DNA from: Bradyrhizobium betae | GTDB taxonomy: Bacteria > Pseudomonadota > Alphaproteobacteria > Rhizobiales > Xanthobacteraceae | Direction: 5' to 3' | Assembly: GCF_008932115.1 (NCBI RefSeq) | Contig: NZ_CP044543.1 | Coordinates: forward strand, 1,488,001 to 1,552,000 | Length of the DNA: 64,000 nucleotides | Part shown: positions 8,547 to 17,237 of the stretch, one piece after another | Position numbering within the stretch: the stretch's first letter is position 1 | How the letters are laid out: every line of letters begins with the position of its first letter | Translations under genes and position numbers: made by a program | The notes under the pieces: generated by a model | Database searches by the model: none | What the model saw: the letters and a program-made list of their open reading frames with translations, nothing else | Told to the model about the DNA's origin: nothing

Positions 8547-9809
8547 ATGCGTCGTATCGTCGTGACGGGAATGGGCGCGGTGTCGCCGCTCGGCTGCGGT
8601 GTCGAACTGTCGTGGCGCCGGCTGCTCGCCGGCCAGAGCGGGCTGCGGCCTCTGCCCGAATGGTCGCAGGCGCTGCCCGCGCGCATCGCCGGCCTCGTAC
8701 CCGACAAGGCCGGCGATGCCGAAGGCGGCTTCGATCCGGCGCAGGCCGCCGCGCCAAAGGACCAGCGCAAGATGGACCGCTTCATCCTGTTCGCACTGCT
8801 CGCCACCGCGGAGGCGGTCGCGCAGGCCGGATGGACGCCGCAGGATGCGGCGGCGCTGGAGCAGACCGCGACGATCATCGCGTCCGGCGTCGGCGGCTTC
8901 CCGGCGATGGCGGAGGCGGTGCGCATCACCGAACAGCGCGGGCCGCGCCGGCTCTCGCCGTTCACGATCCCCTCGTTCCTCGCCAATCTCGCCGCCGGCC
9001 ATGTCTCGATCAAATACGGCTACAAGGGCGCACTGGGAACGCCGGTCACGGCGTGTGCCGCCGGCGTCCAGGCGATCGGCGATGCCGCGCGCATGATCCG
9101 CGCGGGCGAAGCCGAGGTCGCGATCTGCGGCGGTGCCGAGGCCTGCATCGACATCGTCAGCCTCGGCGGCTTCGCGGCGGCGCGCGCGCTGTCGAGCTCC
9201 TTCAACGACGAGCCCGCCCGCGCCTCGCGCCCGTTCGATCGCGACCGCGACGGCTTTGTCATGGGTGAAGGCGCCGGCATTCTGGTGATCGAGGAACTGG
9301 AGCATGCGCTCGCGCGCGGCGCCACGCCGATCGCGGAGATCGTCGGCTACGGCACCACAGCGGATGCCTATCACATGACGTCGGGTCCGCCCGATGGCGA
9401 CGGCGCCCGCCGCGCCATGGAGATCGCGCTGCGGCAGGCGAACCTTGCACCCACGGATCTGCAGCACCTCAACGCCCATGCAACGTCGACGCCTGCCGGC
9501 GACGAGAGCGAGCTTGGCGCGATCGCCACGCTGTTCGGCCGCAATGGAGGCATTGCGGTGAGTGCGACCAAATCGGCCACAGGCCATCTGCTTGGCGCCG
9601 CCGGCGGCCTGGAAGCGATCTTCACCGTTCTCGCCCTGCGCGACCAGGTTGCGCCGCCGACGCTCAATTTCGAAAACCCTGATCCTGGTGCTGACGGCAT
9701 CGACATCGTCTCAGGCATCGCGCGGCCGATGCCGATGCGGCACGCCATCTCCAACGGATTCGGCTTCGGCGGGGTGAATGCCAGCGTGATCTTCCGCCAC
9801 ATGGGATAG
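8547..9809 (+). CDS. FabF-like beta-ketoacyl-ACP synthase
   Basis: A 420-residue condensing enzyme of the KAS II type, which joins malonyl-ACP to an acyl chain with loss of CO2. The catalytic triad is visible: Cys170 in GTPVTACAAG, the first His in HLNAHATSTPAGD and the second in KSATGHLLGAAGG. The active-site loop reads TACAAG, a variant also found in other FabF-like proteins. It is not in a fatty-acid gene cluster, has no ACP or reductase beside it, and follows an HxlR regulator by one base. It is therefore probably an accessory KAS rather than the housekeeping FabF. Confidence 0.88.
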   Translation: MRRIVVTGMGAVSPLGCGVELSWRRLLAGQSGLRPLPEWSQALPARIAGLVPDKAGDAEGGFDPAQAAAPKDQRKMDRFILFALLATAEAVAQAGWTPQDAAALEQTATIIASGVGGFPAMAEAVRITEQRGPRRLSPFTIPSFLANLAAGHVSIKYGYKGALGTPVTACAAGVQAIGDAARMIRAGEAEVAICGGAEACIDIVSLGGFAAARALSSSFNDEPARASRPFDRDRDGFVMGEGAGILVIEELEHALARGATPIAEIVGYGTTADAYHMTSGPPDGDGARRAMEIALRQANLAPTDLQHLNAHATSTPAGDESELGAIATLFGRNGGIAVSATKSATGHLLGAAGGLEAIFTVLALRDQVAPPTLNFENPDPGADGIDIVSGIARPMPMRHAISNGFGFGGVNASVIFRHMG

Positions 9810-9853
9810 ACGCAAAGACTTGCAATCACGCCGGGCATCGCTACCAAAGCAGG

Positions 9854-10486
9854 ATGACCGAAACGAATTTCTGGCTGTTCCTCGCAGCTGCTTGTCTGAT
9901 CGCCGCCATTCCCGGCCCCGGCATCTTCTACGTCGCGGCGCGAACCTTGTCGGAAGGGCGCGGCGGCGGCTTTGCCTCGACCGCAGGCACCGCGCTGGGC
10001 GGGCTGGTTCACGTCGTCGCCGGCGGCCTCGGCATCTCCGCGATCATCCTTGCCAGCGCCGAGCTGTTTGCCGCCGTCAAATTCGTCGGCGCGCTCTATC
10101 TGGTCTGGCTCGGCATCAGGACGTTTCGCGGCGCGGGCCGCGCATTGTGGCTGGACAGCGAGCCCGTCGGCGACACGCGCGCGTTCCGTGACGGCGTTCT
10201 GGTCGAAGCGCTGAACCCGAAGACCGCCGCGTTCTTCCTCGCCTTCATTCCGCAGTTCCTCGATCCCGCGGGATCGAACCCCACGCTGCAATTCATCATG
10301 CTCGGCGCGATCTCGGTGACGCTGAACACGCTCGCCGATGTCGTCGTGGTGGTGATGGCCTCTGCGACACGCACGCAGCTGACCGGACGGCCGCACCTGA
10401 TGCGGCGGCTTACGCAAGGCTCCGGAATCTTCATCGCCGGCCTTGGCCTCTCGCTGGCGCTGGCGCGGCGGCCGTCAAATGGATAG
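9854..10486 (+). CDS. LysE/RhtB family exporter
   Basis: A 210-residue inner-membrane protein of the LysE superfamily, which exports amino acids or related small molecules by proton exchange. The conserved IPGPGIFYVAARTLSEGR near residue 20 and the LNPKTAAFFLAFIPQF segment in the middle are family hallmarks, and five to six hydrophobic helices can be seen. Its 3' end overlaps the start of the alpha/beta hydrolase by eight bases, so the two genes are translationally linked. The substrate cannot be deduced. Confidence 0.92.
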   Translation: MTETNFWLFLAAACLIAAIPGPGIFYVAARTLSEGRGGGFASTAGTALGGLVHVVAGGLGISAIILASAELFAAVKFVGALYLVWLGIRTFRGAGRALWLDSEPVGDTRAFRDGVLVEALNPKTAAFFLAFIPQFLDPAGSNPTLQFIMLGAISVTLNTLADVVVVVMASATRTQLTGRPHLMRRLTQGSGIFIAGLGLSLALARRPSNG

Positions 10487-11357
10487 CGCCCCGCAAAGCC
10501 GATATTATGAATCGCACGGCCTGCGGCTACACTATGCCGATTGGGGCAACGAGGGCGCGCCGCCCCTCATCCTGGTCCACGGCGGCCGCGATCATTGCCG
10601 CAGTTGGGACGTCATCGCCCGGTCGCTGCAACCGCACTTCCACGTCGTCGCGCCCGATCTGCGCGGTCACGGCGATTCCGACTGGACCAAGGGCGGCAGC
10701 TACGCGCTGACCGAATATGTCTACGATCTCGCCCGGCTCGTGCACACCATCGTGGCACCCCAGGTGACTCTCATCGGCCATTCGATGGGCGGTATGGTGA
10801 GCCTGATCTTTTCGGGATCATTCCCCGAGCAGGTCGCAAAGCTCGTCGTGCTCGACGGCGTGACCATGCTGCCGGATACGCCCAAACCGCCGGCGCATGA
10901 GCGCATCGGCAAATGGGTCGACCAGCTTGACAGACTGCACGAGCGCACGCCGCGCCGCTATGCGACCCTCGAGGACGCGGCCGCGCAGATGGTGCTTCAC
11001 AACAAGCGCCTGTCCCGCGAGCTCGCGCTGCATCTCGCAACGCACGGCGCGCGGCGGAACGAGGACGGCACCTATAGCTGGAAGTTCGATCCCTACCAAC
11101 GCGCCTCCGCGCCGCACCGGCTCTGGCCGGACGATCACGTCGCGCTGTGGTCGCGCATCGCCTGCCCGACGCTGCTGCTCAATGCCGGCGAGAGCTTTCT
11201 CGCCGGCGCCAGGGCAGCGGGCCTGGAGCGCTACTTCCCGCAGGCGCGCATCGAGACCATAGCCGGGGCCGGGCACTGGCTGCAACACGACAAGCCGCAA
11301 GAGGTATTGGGCGAGATCCGGCGGTTTCTCGGGCTTGCTGAGGAAAGCAGCGGCTAG
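10479..11357 (+). CDS. Alpha/beta hydrolase
   Basis: A 292-residue hydrolase of the alpha/beta fold. The oxyanion region is LVHGGRDH (about 32-39), the nucleophile is Ser102 in GHSMGG, and the catalytic His lies in AGAGHWLQHD near the C-terminus. The start at 10479 is preferred over 10443, since the upstream codons lie inside the LysE gene and lack similarity. The eight-base overlap with the exporter suggests that the two act together, for example hydrolase release of a product that is then exported; this is only inference. Substrate unknown. Confidence 0.88.
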   Translation: MDSAPQSRYYESHGLRLHYADWGNEGAPPLILVHGGRDHCRSWDVIARSLQPHFHVVAPDLRGHGDSDWTKGGSYALTEYVYDLARLVHTIVAPQVTLIGHSMGGMVSLIFSGSFPEQVAKLVVLDGVTMLPDTPKPPAHERIGKWVDQLDRLHERTPRRYATLEDAAAQMVLHNKRLSRELALHLATHGARRNEDGTYSWKFDPYQRASAPHRLWPDDHVALWSRIACPTLLLNAGESFLAGARAAGLERYFPQARIETIAGAGHWLQHDKPQEVLGEIRRFLGLAEESSG

Positions 11358-11364
11358 CTCCACT

Positions 11365-11463
11365 GCCGTAGGGTGGGCAAAGCGAAGCGTGCCCATCACT
11401 TCGATCGCGTGACTTGGATACATGGTGGGCACGGCGCTATCGCGCCTTTACCCACCCTACGGC
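11365..11463. repeat. Intergenic palindromic repeat, family B copy 2
   Basis: Second copy of the element at 3919-4014. It starts GCCGTAGGGTGGGCAAAGCG and ends with CGCGCCTTTACCCACCCTACGGC. The outer arms match copy 1 closely while the inner loop differs. It lies between the convergent hydrolase and ispE genes. Confidence 0.85.
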
Positions 11464-11485
11464 TACTGGCAGACGACAGCAGCGG

Positions 11486-12370
11486 CTAGCTCAACGTCCC
11501 CGCATGCACCCACCAGCCAGGGTGATCGCGCCGGATTTTTTCGGCGGCGGCGTGCGCATCAGTGGGCGCGCCATAGATCGCAAAGCAGGTCGCACCCGAG
11601 CCGGACATGCGGGCGAGCTTGACGCCGGCGGAGTCGCGCAAGGCCTCCAGCACCTCGCCGATCACGGGCTCGATCCGCAGCGCAGGGGCTTCCAGATCGT
11701 TGGGGACTGTTTCGAGGACTTCGACCCAATCGGCAATCGACCCGCCCTCTTCCGGCCAGGCCGGCGCTTCAAGGACGGAGGTGGCCCCCACCAGCAGTTC
11801 ACCGTTGCGCAGGCCCAACTCCCTGAACACGTCCTTGGTGGCAACAGGCACGCGCGGATTGACCATCACGCAGGGCATGCGCGGCGGCGCCAAAGGCAGC
11901 AGCTGCTCGCCGACACCGGTCATGTCGCAGGCGCGCGAGAGCAGGCACACCGGCACGTCGGCGCCGGTCGCGAGCGCGACCCTCTGGAGCCTGATATCAT
12001 CGAGCGACAGATCGTTGAGACGCGCCAGCAGCCGCAGCGCTGCCGCGGCATCGGCCGAGCCGCCGCCGATACCGGCCGCAACAGGGAGCACCTTGTCGAG
12101 CGCGAAGGCCCCGAGCTTCAGGTTCGGCACGGCCTCGGCCAGTAGCCTGGCGGCCTTGAGCACGAGATTGTCGGAGGTCTCGCCGCAGGCCGCGGCCAGC
12201 GGTCCGGTCGTGGAGAGCTTCAACTCGGCGCCCGGATCCAGCGTCAAACGATCCGCGCAGTCGGCGAAGGCCACCACGCTTTGGAGATCATGATAGCCGT
12301 CCGTACGACGGCCGACGACGCGAAGGCTCAAATTGACCTTCGCCCGCCCCTCTTCAATCAACGCCGGCAT
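11486..12370 (-). CDS. ispE: 4-diphosphocytidyl-2-C-methyl-D-erythritol kinase
   Basis: A 294-residue GHMP kinase that phosphorylates CDP-methylerythritol, the fourth step of the MEP pathway to isoprenoids. Visible motifs are AKVNLSLRVVGRRTDGYHDL near the N-terminus, the ATP-binding loop PVAAGIGGGSADAAAALR (about residues 95-112) and the C-terminal ARMSGSGATCFAIYG. Length is normal. It lies 29 bases downstream of the TPR protein gene on the same strand and is probably cotranscribed with it. Its product feeds polyprenyl synthases such as ispB in this window. Confidence 0.96.
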   Translation of the reverse strand: MPALIEEGRAKVNLSLRVVGRRTDGYHDLQSVVAFADCADRLTLDPGAELKLSTTGPLAAACGETSDNLVLKAARLLAEAVPNLKLGAFALDKVLPVAAGIGGGSADAAAALRLLARLNDLSLDDIRLQRVALATGADVPVCLLSRACDMTGVGEQLLPLAPPRMPCVMVNPRVPVATKDVFRELGLRNGELLVGATSVLEAPAWPEEGGSIADWVEVLETVPNDLEAPALRIEPVIGEVLEALRDSAGVKLARMSGSGATCFAIYGAPTDAHAAAEKIRRDHPGWWVHAGTLS

Positions 12371-12399
12371 CGGCGATCAGCCCCCAGAACTCACTCAGA

Positions 12400-14199
12400 T
12401 TAGCCGCCCTTGCCGTCGTCTTTCTTCTTGTCCGCCTGCGCGGCCGAAGAGCTCGAATTGTCCTCGGCGGCAAGGCCGTTGGCGATCTTGGCCTCGATCT
12501 TCGGAAGCTCCTCCGGCTCGGGCTTGAGATCGCGAGCGTGGGCCCACTGGAATTTGGCTTCCAGCGTGCGGCCGACGCGCCAATAGGCATCGCCAAGGTG
12601 ATCGTTGATGGTGGGATCCTCGGGCTTGAGGTCGATCGCGCGCTCGAGGTTCTTCACCGCCTCTTCGTAATTGCCGATGCGGTAGTAAGCCCAGCCGAGC
12701 GAGTCGACGATGTAGCCGTCGTCGGGACGCTGCTCGACGGCGCGCTTGATCATCTTCATGCCTTCGTCGAGATTCACGCCCTGGTCGATCCAGGAATAGC
12801 CCAGATAGTTGAGGACGTGCGGCTGGTCGGGCTGCAGCTCGAGCGCCTTCTTCATGTCGGCTTCGGCCTTGGCCCACTCCTTGGAGCGCTCCTCGCAGAT
12901 GCCGCGATAATAGTACCAGACGCTGTTGGCCTTGTCGGCGCCGGGCGGCAGCACGTCGATACCGCGCGAATAGGTCGCGCCGCAGTCGCCGAACCGCTTG
13001 CGTCCGCGTTCGATGTTGCCGAGCGCCATGATGGCTTCGAGATCCTTGGCATCCTCGGTCGTGACGCCCTTGAGGATCTTGATCGCCTCGTCGGTGCGAT
13101 CGGCGGAGTCGAGATCGATGGCGAGCTGGATCTGCGCGTTGCGCTTGAGCGGCGAGGTCGACGGCACGCGCTCGTAGACCTTGATCGCCATCTGCGGCCG
13201 CTTCACCGATTCATAGAGATCGGCGAGCGAGAGCAGCGCCAGCGGATGGGTCGGCTGGAGGTAGAGCGAGAGCTGCAGATAGACCAGCGCCAGATCCTCG
13301 CCGCCGCGGCGGGTCAGCGTGGCGCCGATGCCGTAGAGCGCCTCGGCGGCGCCAGCTTGCGCGGAATCGACCAGCGGCGGCATCTTCTTGCCGGCCTTGG
13401 TGTCGCGCAGGCCTTCCACGATCAGCGGGTGGCGGGCGAGCTTCTTGTCGAATGCCTGGTAGACATTGGTCGCGGCGGCCGAGTCCTTGTTGCGCGACAG
13501 CCAGCGCGCATAGGCCTCGGTGACGCGCAGCATGGAATCGTCGAGCTTGTAGGCACGCTCGAAGCGGGTGCCGGCGTCCTTCTCCTTGCCGGAGAGCTCG
13601 AGGATCATGCCGGCGTGGAGATCTTTGAACAGCGGATACCATTCCGGACCGGCCAGCTTGTCGATGGTGGCGACGCCGCCCTTGGCATCGCCCGCGCCAT
13701 AGGCGGCCCAGCCCGACAGCAGCGTGGCGACGAGATCGGTGATCGGACCGCGGATCGACTGGTTGATGTTGGTCTGCGCGGTCGCGTACTTCTTGACCTT
13801 GAGATCATGCACGCCGACGACGAGGCGCGCGACGCGGTTGGTCTTGTCGATGGTGAGGATGCGCTCGGCGAGCCTGACGGCTTCGTCGATATCACCGTCG
13901 GCGACCGACGAGATGAAGGCGCGGTCGAGCAGCTCGTTGTTCTTCGGGTCGGTGCGAAGCGCCGAGCGGTAGAAGGCGGCGGCCGATGTCGCGTCGCGCT
14001 CGACGCTGGCGTGGCGGGCGGCGAGATAGCTGCCGGCGGTGGTGAGCGATTTCAGATCGTTCCGGCTCGGGAATTGCGCCGCCGTGTCGGACGGATGATC
14101 CGGCGTCTGCGCCAGGACCGCGCCGGGGACCGTCGCGATCGCTGTGCCCATCAGGGCGATGGCGGCAACAGTCCAGCGGTTGAAACGATTTGAGAACAT
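12400..14199 (-). CDS. Exported TPR repeat protein
   Basis: A 599-residue protein with an N-terminal signal peptide (residues 1-30, ending GAVLAQ) and many tetratricopeptide-like repeats. The best ones are in the C-terminal half, for example WAKAEADMKKALELQPDQP, LNYLGYSWIDQG, YRIGNYEEAVKNLERAIDL and LGDAYWRVGR. Such proteins are usually periplasmic or outer-membrane scaffolds for protein complexes. The C-terminus is a low-complexity Ser/Lys/Asp tail. I placed the start at 14199 because it gives the signal peptide; 61 more open codons upstream look non-coding. Probably in an operon with ispE, but no functional link is evident. Confidence 0.88.
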   Translation of the reverse strand: MFSNRFNRWTVAAIALMGTAIATVPGAVLAQTPDHPSDTAAQFPSRNDLKSLTTAGSYLAARHASVERDATSAAAFYRSALRTDPKNNELLDRAFISSVADGDIDEAVRLAERILTIDKTNRVARLVVGVHDLKVKKYATAQTNINQSIRGPITDLVATLLSGWAAYGAGDAKGGVATIDKLAGPEWYPLFKDLHAGMILELSGKEKDAGTRFERAYKLDDSMLRVTEAYARWLSRNKDSAAATNVYQAFDKKLARHPLIVEGLRDTKAGKKMPPLVDSAQAGAAEALYGIGATLTRRGGEDLALVYLQLSLYLQPTHPLALLSLADLYESVKRPQMAIKVYERVPSTSPLKRNAQIQLAIDLDSADRTDEAIKILKGVTTEDAKDLEAIMALGNIERGRKRFGDCGATYSRGIDVLPPGADKANSVWYYYRGICEERSKEWAKAEADMKKALELQPDQPHVLNYLGYSWIDQGVNLDEGMKMIKRAVEQRPDDGYIVDSLGWAYYRIGNYEEAVKNLERAIDLKPEDPTINDHLGDAYWRVGRTLEAKFQWAHARDLKPEPEELPKIEAKIANGLAAEDNSSSSAAQADKKKDDGKGG

Positions 14200-14506
14200 C
14201 AGGGCTCGCCTTGAGTTGGTAGTGCCTGGGTTTGCAGCAGAAGGCCGTATCGCATGCGAACGCGGCCGGTGGCATCGGACCCGGAACCGTCGGGCCGACA
14301 ATGCCGCTTTTGGCGCTTCGCCGCAAGGATTCGGGCCGGGCGATCCCCTCCGCACGCCCCAAATCGGCCAACAGAGCCCCAAGACGCCGCCAGTATGGCG
14401 GTATCGTGGCCGCGGCAGGTCGCCGCAGCCGGGTCCTCACGCGAACGTGCGTCAGATCACCTTTTGTGACCTGGTCCGCTCTGACGTCACTCCGATCTGC
14501 TCGCTC
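14200..14506. other. Intergenic region, no gene seen
   Basis: About 307 bases between the TPR gene start and the end of the ETF oxidoreductase gene, both on the minus strand. It must hold the TPR-ispE promoter. I see no convincing reading frame, repeat or terminator in it. Confidence 0.5.
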
Positions 14507-16168
14507 TTACATCGCCTCGTAGTTTGGACCGCCACCGCCCTCCGGGGGAACCCAGGTGATGTTACCGTTGGGGTCTTTCACGTCGCAGGTTTTGCAGTGG
14601 ACGCAATTCTGGGCGTTGATCTGGTAGCGCGGGCTCGCGCCCTCCTCGACCCACTCATAGACGCCGGCCGGGCAATAGCGATTCGAGGGACCGGCGAAGA
14701 CGTCGTGCTCGGACGTCTTCTGCAGGTTCATGTCGGCAACCCGGAGATGGACCGGCTGGTCCTCCTCGTGATTGGTATTGGACAGGAACACCGAGGACAG
14801 CTTGTCGAAGGAGATCTTGCCATCCGGCTTCGGGTAGTTCTTCGGCGCGTGGCTCTTGGCCGGATCAAGCGTCGAGCGGTCGGGCTTGGCGTGCGGCTGC
14901 GTGCCGAACAGCGAGCCGCCGAACAACGTGTTGCACCACATGTCGAGGCCGCCGAGCGCGACGCCGAGCACGGTGCCGAACTTCGACCACAGCGGCTTGA
15001 CGTTGCGGACAAGGAACAGATCCTTGCCGACGGACGAGGAGCGCCAGGCGTTCTCGTAGTCCACGAGCTCGTCATTGGCGCGATCGGCTTTGAGCGCCGC
15101 TGCGACATGTTCTGCCGCGAGCATGCCGGTGCCCATCGCGTTGTGCACGCCCTTGATGCGCGGCACGTTGACGAAACCGGCCGCGCAGCCGACCAGCGCG
15201 CCGCCGGGGAAGGTGAGCCTCGGCACCGACTGGTAGCCGCCTTCGGTGATGGCGCGCGCACCATAAGCGAGCCGCTTGGCGCCTTCGAACGTGCCGCGGA
15301 TCGACGGATGGGTCTTGAAGCGCTGGAATTCGTCGAACGGCGACAGATACGGGTCGTCGTAGTTCAGATGCACGACGAAGCCGACCGCGACGAGATTGTC
15401 GTCGTAATGATAGAGGAACGAGCCGCCGCCGGTCTTCAGATCGAGCGGCCAGCCGAACGAATGCTGGATCATCCCCTTCTGGTGTTTTGCAGGATCGATC
15501 TGCCAGACTTCCTTCAGGCCGATGCCGAACTTCGCCGGCTCGCTCTTGGCGTCGAGCGCGAATTTCGCGATCAGCTGCTTGGTCAGGCTGCCGCGGGCGC
15601 CTTCGGCGAACAGGGTGTACTTGCCGAGCAATTCCATGCCGCGGGTGAAGGAGTCCTTCGGCTTGCCGTCGCGGCCGATACCCATGTCGCCGGTGGCGAT
15701 GCCCTTGACCGCGCCCTGCTCGTCATAGAGCACTTCGGCCGCGGCGAAGCCCGGGTAGATCTCGACGCCGAGCGCCTCGGCCTTGCGCGCCAGCCAGCGG
15801 CAGACATTGCCGAGCGAGCCGATGTAGCAGTGATGGTTGTCCATCAGCGGCGGCATCATGAAGTTCGGCAGCTTGATCGCGCCGCCGCCCGTCATCCAGT
15901 AGAAGCGGTCTTCCTTCACCTGCGTCTTCAGCGGGCAGTCGGAATCCTCGCGCCAGTCGGGAACGAGCTTGTCGAGCCCGGCCGGATCGATCACGGCGCC
16001 GGAGAGAATATGCGCGCCGACCTCGGATCCCTTCTCGACCACGACGACGTTGAGATCGGCGTTGATCTGCTTCAGCCGGATCGCCGCGGCCAGGCCCGAG
16101 GGGCCGGCGCCGACGACGACGACGTCGAATTCCATGGATTCGCGCGGGGGAAGTTCTTCGGTGCTCAT
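14507..16168 (-). CDS. Electron transfer flavoprotein-ubiquinone oxidoreductase
   Basis: A 553-residue FAD and 4Fe-4S protein that passes electrons from reduced ETF to ubiquinone at the inner membrane, linking fatty-acid and amino-acid oxidation to respiration. It has the N-terminal FAD site VVVVGAGPSGLAAAIRLKQ (about 15-33), the LSGAVIDPAGLD motif, and a C-terminal ferredoxin-like cluster site where INAQNCVHCKTCDVKDP supplies three Cys, the fourth being in the preceding NRYCPAGVYE. Length fits the family. A divergent uracil-DNA glycosylase gene begins 136 bases away. Confidence 0.95.
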   Translation of the reverse strand: MSTEELPPRESMEFDVVVVGAGPSGLAAAIRLKQINADLNVVVVEKGSEVGAHILSGAVIDPAGLDKLVPDWREDSDCPLKTQVKEDRFYWMTGGGAIKLPNFMMPPLMDNHHCYIGSLGNVCRWLARKAEALGVEIYPGFAAAEVLYDEQGAVKGIATGDMGIGRDGKPKDSFTRGMELLGKYTLFAEGARGSLTKQLIAKFALDAKSEPAKFGIGLKEVWQIDPAKHQKGMIQHSFGWPLDLKTGGGSFLYHYDDNLVAVGFVVHLNYDDPYLSPFDEFQRFKTHPSIRGTFEGAKRLAYGARAITEGGYQSVPRLTFPGGALVGCAAGFVNVPRIKGVHNAMGTGMLAAEHVAAALKADRANDELVDYENAWRSSSVGKDLFLVRNVKPLWSKFGTVLGVALGGLDMWCNTLFGGSLFGTQPHAKPDRSTLDPAKSHAPKNYPKPDGKISFDKLSSVFLSNTNHEEDQPVHLRVADMNLQKTSEHDVFAGPSNRYCPAGVYEWVEEGASPRYQINAQNCVHCKTCDVKDPNGNITWVPPEGGGGPNYEAM

Positions 16169-16304
16169 CTGATCTCAGCCCTTGAGACGGTCCTTGGGTC
16201 GATTGCGCCCTCTTGTTTCCGATTTTTCCGGGTAGGACAACCACGGAAATGCATTTCGCTGGGATGCAAGACGCCCCAAACTGATATAATAGTCAGACTT
16301 TCCC

Positions 16305-17120
16305 ATGATACCCGAACCCGCACCCACCGTCCGCGAGCTGCTCGCCTTCTATCTGGAGGCCGGAGTCGATTGCGCGCTCGCGGAGGAACCGGTCGACCGC
16401 CTGGCGGAATTGGACGCTCCGCCGCCAGTCCTTCGCGCGGCACCACCGGTCGAGGCGCCACGGCCGGTTGCCGCGCCCGCGGTGATGCGCGGCGAGGCAA
16501 CACCCGCGCCCGACATCGCGATTGCTTCGGCACGCGAGGCCGCACGCACCGCGCCGACGCTCGAGGCGCTGCGCGAACTGATGCAGGGCTTCGAGGGCTG
16601 CGCGCTGAAACACACCGCGACGCGGCTGGTGTTTGCCGACGGCAATCCTCAGGCACGCATCATGTTCGTCGGCGAGGCGCCGGGCCGCGACGAAGACATC
16701 GAGGGACTGCCCTTCGTCGGACGCAGTGGCAAGCTGCTCGACCTGATGATCGGCGCGATCGGGCTCAACCGCTCCACGGCCTATATCGCCAACGTGATCC
16801 CATGGCGGCCGCCCGGCAATCGCACGCCGACGCCGCAGGAGACGCAAGTGTGCCTGCCCTTCATCCAGCGTCAGATCGAGCTGGTGAACCCGGATGTGCT
16901 GGTGACGCTGGGCAATCCCTCGACGCAGACACTGCTCTCGACCCGCGAAGGCATCATGCGCACCCGCGGCCGCTGGTTCGACTACGAGACGGGCGGGCGC
17001 ACGATCCGCGCTCTGCCGACGTTCCACCCGGCCTATCTCCTGCGCTCACCGTCCTACAAGCGGCTGGCCTGGCAGGATCTGCGGGCGATCGCGAAGGTGC
17101 TGGCGCTAGGCGCGGCGTAG
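16305..17120 (+). CDS. Family-4-like uracil-DNA glycosylase
   Basis: A 271-residue DNA repair enzyme that removes uracil from DNA. Motif 1 is [20 protein letters not shown] at 123-142 and motif 2 is HPAYLLR at 241-247, both of family 4. The first 90 residues are a low-complexity Ala/Pro-rich extension. Canonical family 4 enzymes hold a 4Fe-4S cluster through four Cys (CxxC, CRPP and a later Cys). Here Cys99 and Cys183 remain, but the second Cys position is Lys102 and the CRPP Cys is Trp167 (PWRPPGNR). A cluster bound in the usual way is therefore unlikely; similar WRPPGNR forms occur in other alphaproteobacteria as far as I recall. Confidence 0.88.
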   Translation: MIPEPAPTVRELLAFYLEAGVDCALAEEPVDRLAELDAPPPVLRAAPPVEAPRPVAAPAVMRGEATPAPDIAIASAREAARTAPTLEALRELMQGFEGCALKHTATRLVFADGNPQARIMFVGEAPGRDEDIEGLPFVGRSGKLLDLMIGAIGLNRSTAYIANVIPWRPPGNRTPTPQETQVCLPFIQRQIELVNPDVLVTLGNPSTQTLLSTREGIMRTRGRWFDYETGGRTIRALPTFHPAYLLRSPSYKRLAWQDLRAIAKVLALGAA

Positions 17121-17130
17121 CCACACACGC

Positions 17131-17234
17131 CGTCATTCCGGGGCGCGGCGAAGCCGCGAACCCGGAATCCATTCCTCCACCAACTCTGTCGCTCGATGGA
17201 TTCCGGGCTCTCGCTTCGCGAGCCCCGGAATGAC
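17131..17234. repeat. Intergenic palindromic repeat, family A copy 2
   Basis: Begins CGTCATTCCGGGGCGCGGCG and ends CGAGCCCCGGAATGAC, with the inner GGAATCCAT/ATGGATTCC pair, as at 632. It fills the 117-base gap between the convergent glycosylase and membrane-protein genes and stops three bases before the latter's stop codon. Confidence 0.85.
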
Positions 17235-17237
17235 AAG

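Noticed and set aside
14144..17233. Open frame of 1029 codons on the plus strand
   Set aside because: It runs antisense to the ETF-ubiquinone oxidoreductase gene and into the glycosylase gene in another frame. High GC content leaves such frames open; the translation is Arg/Ala/Asp-rich and has no domain.
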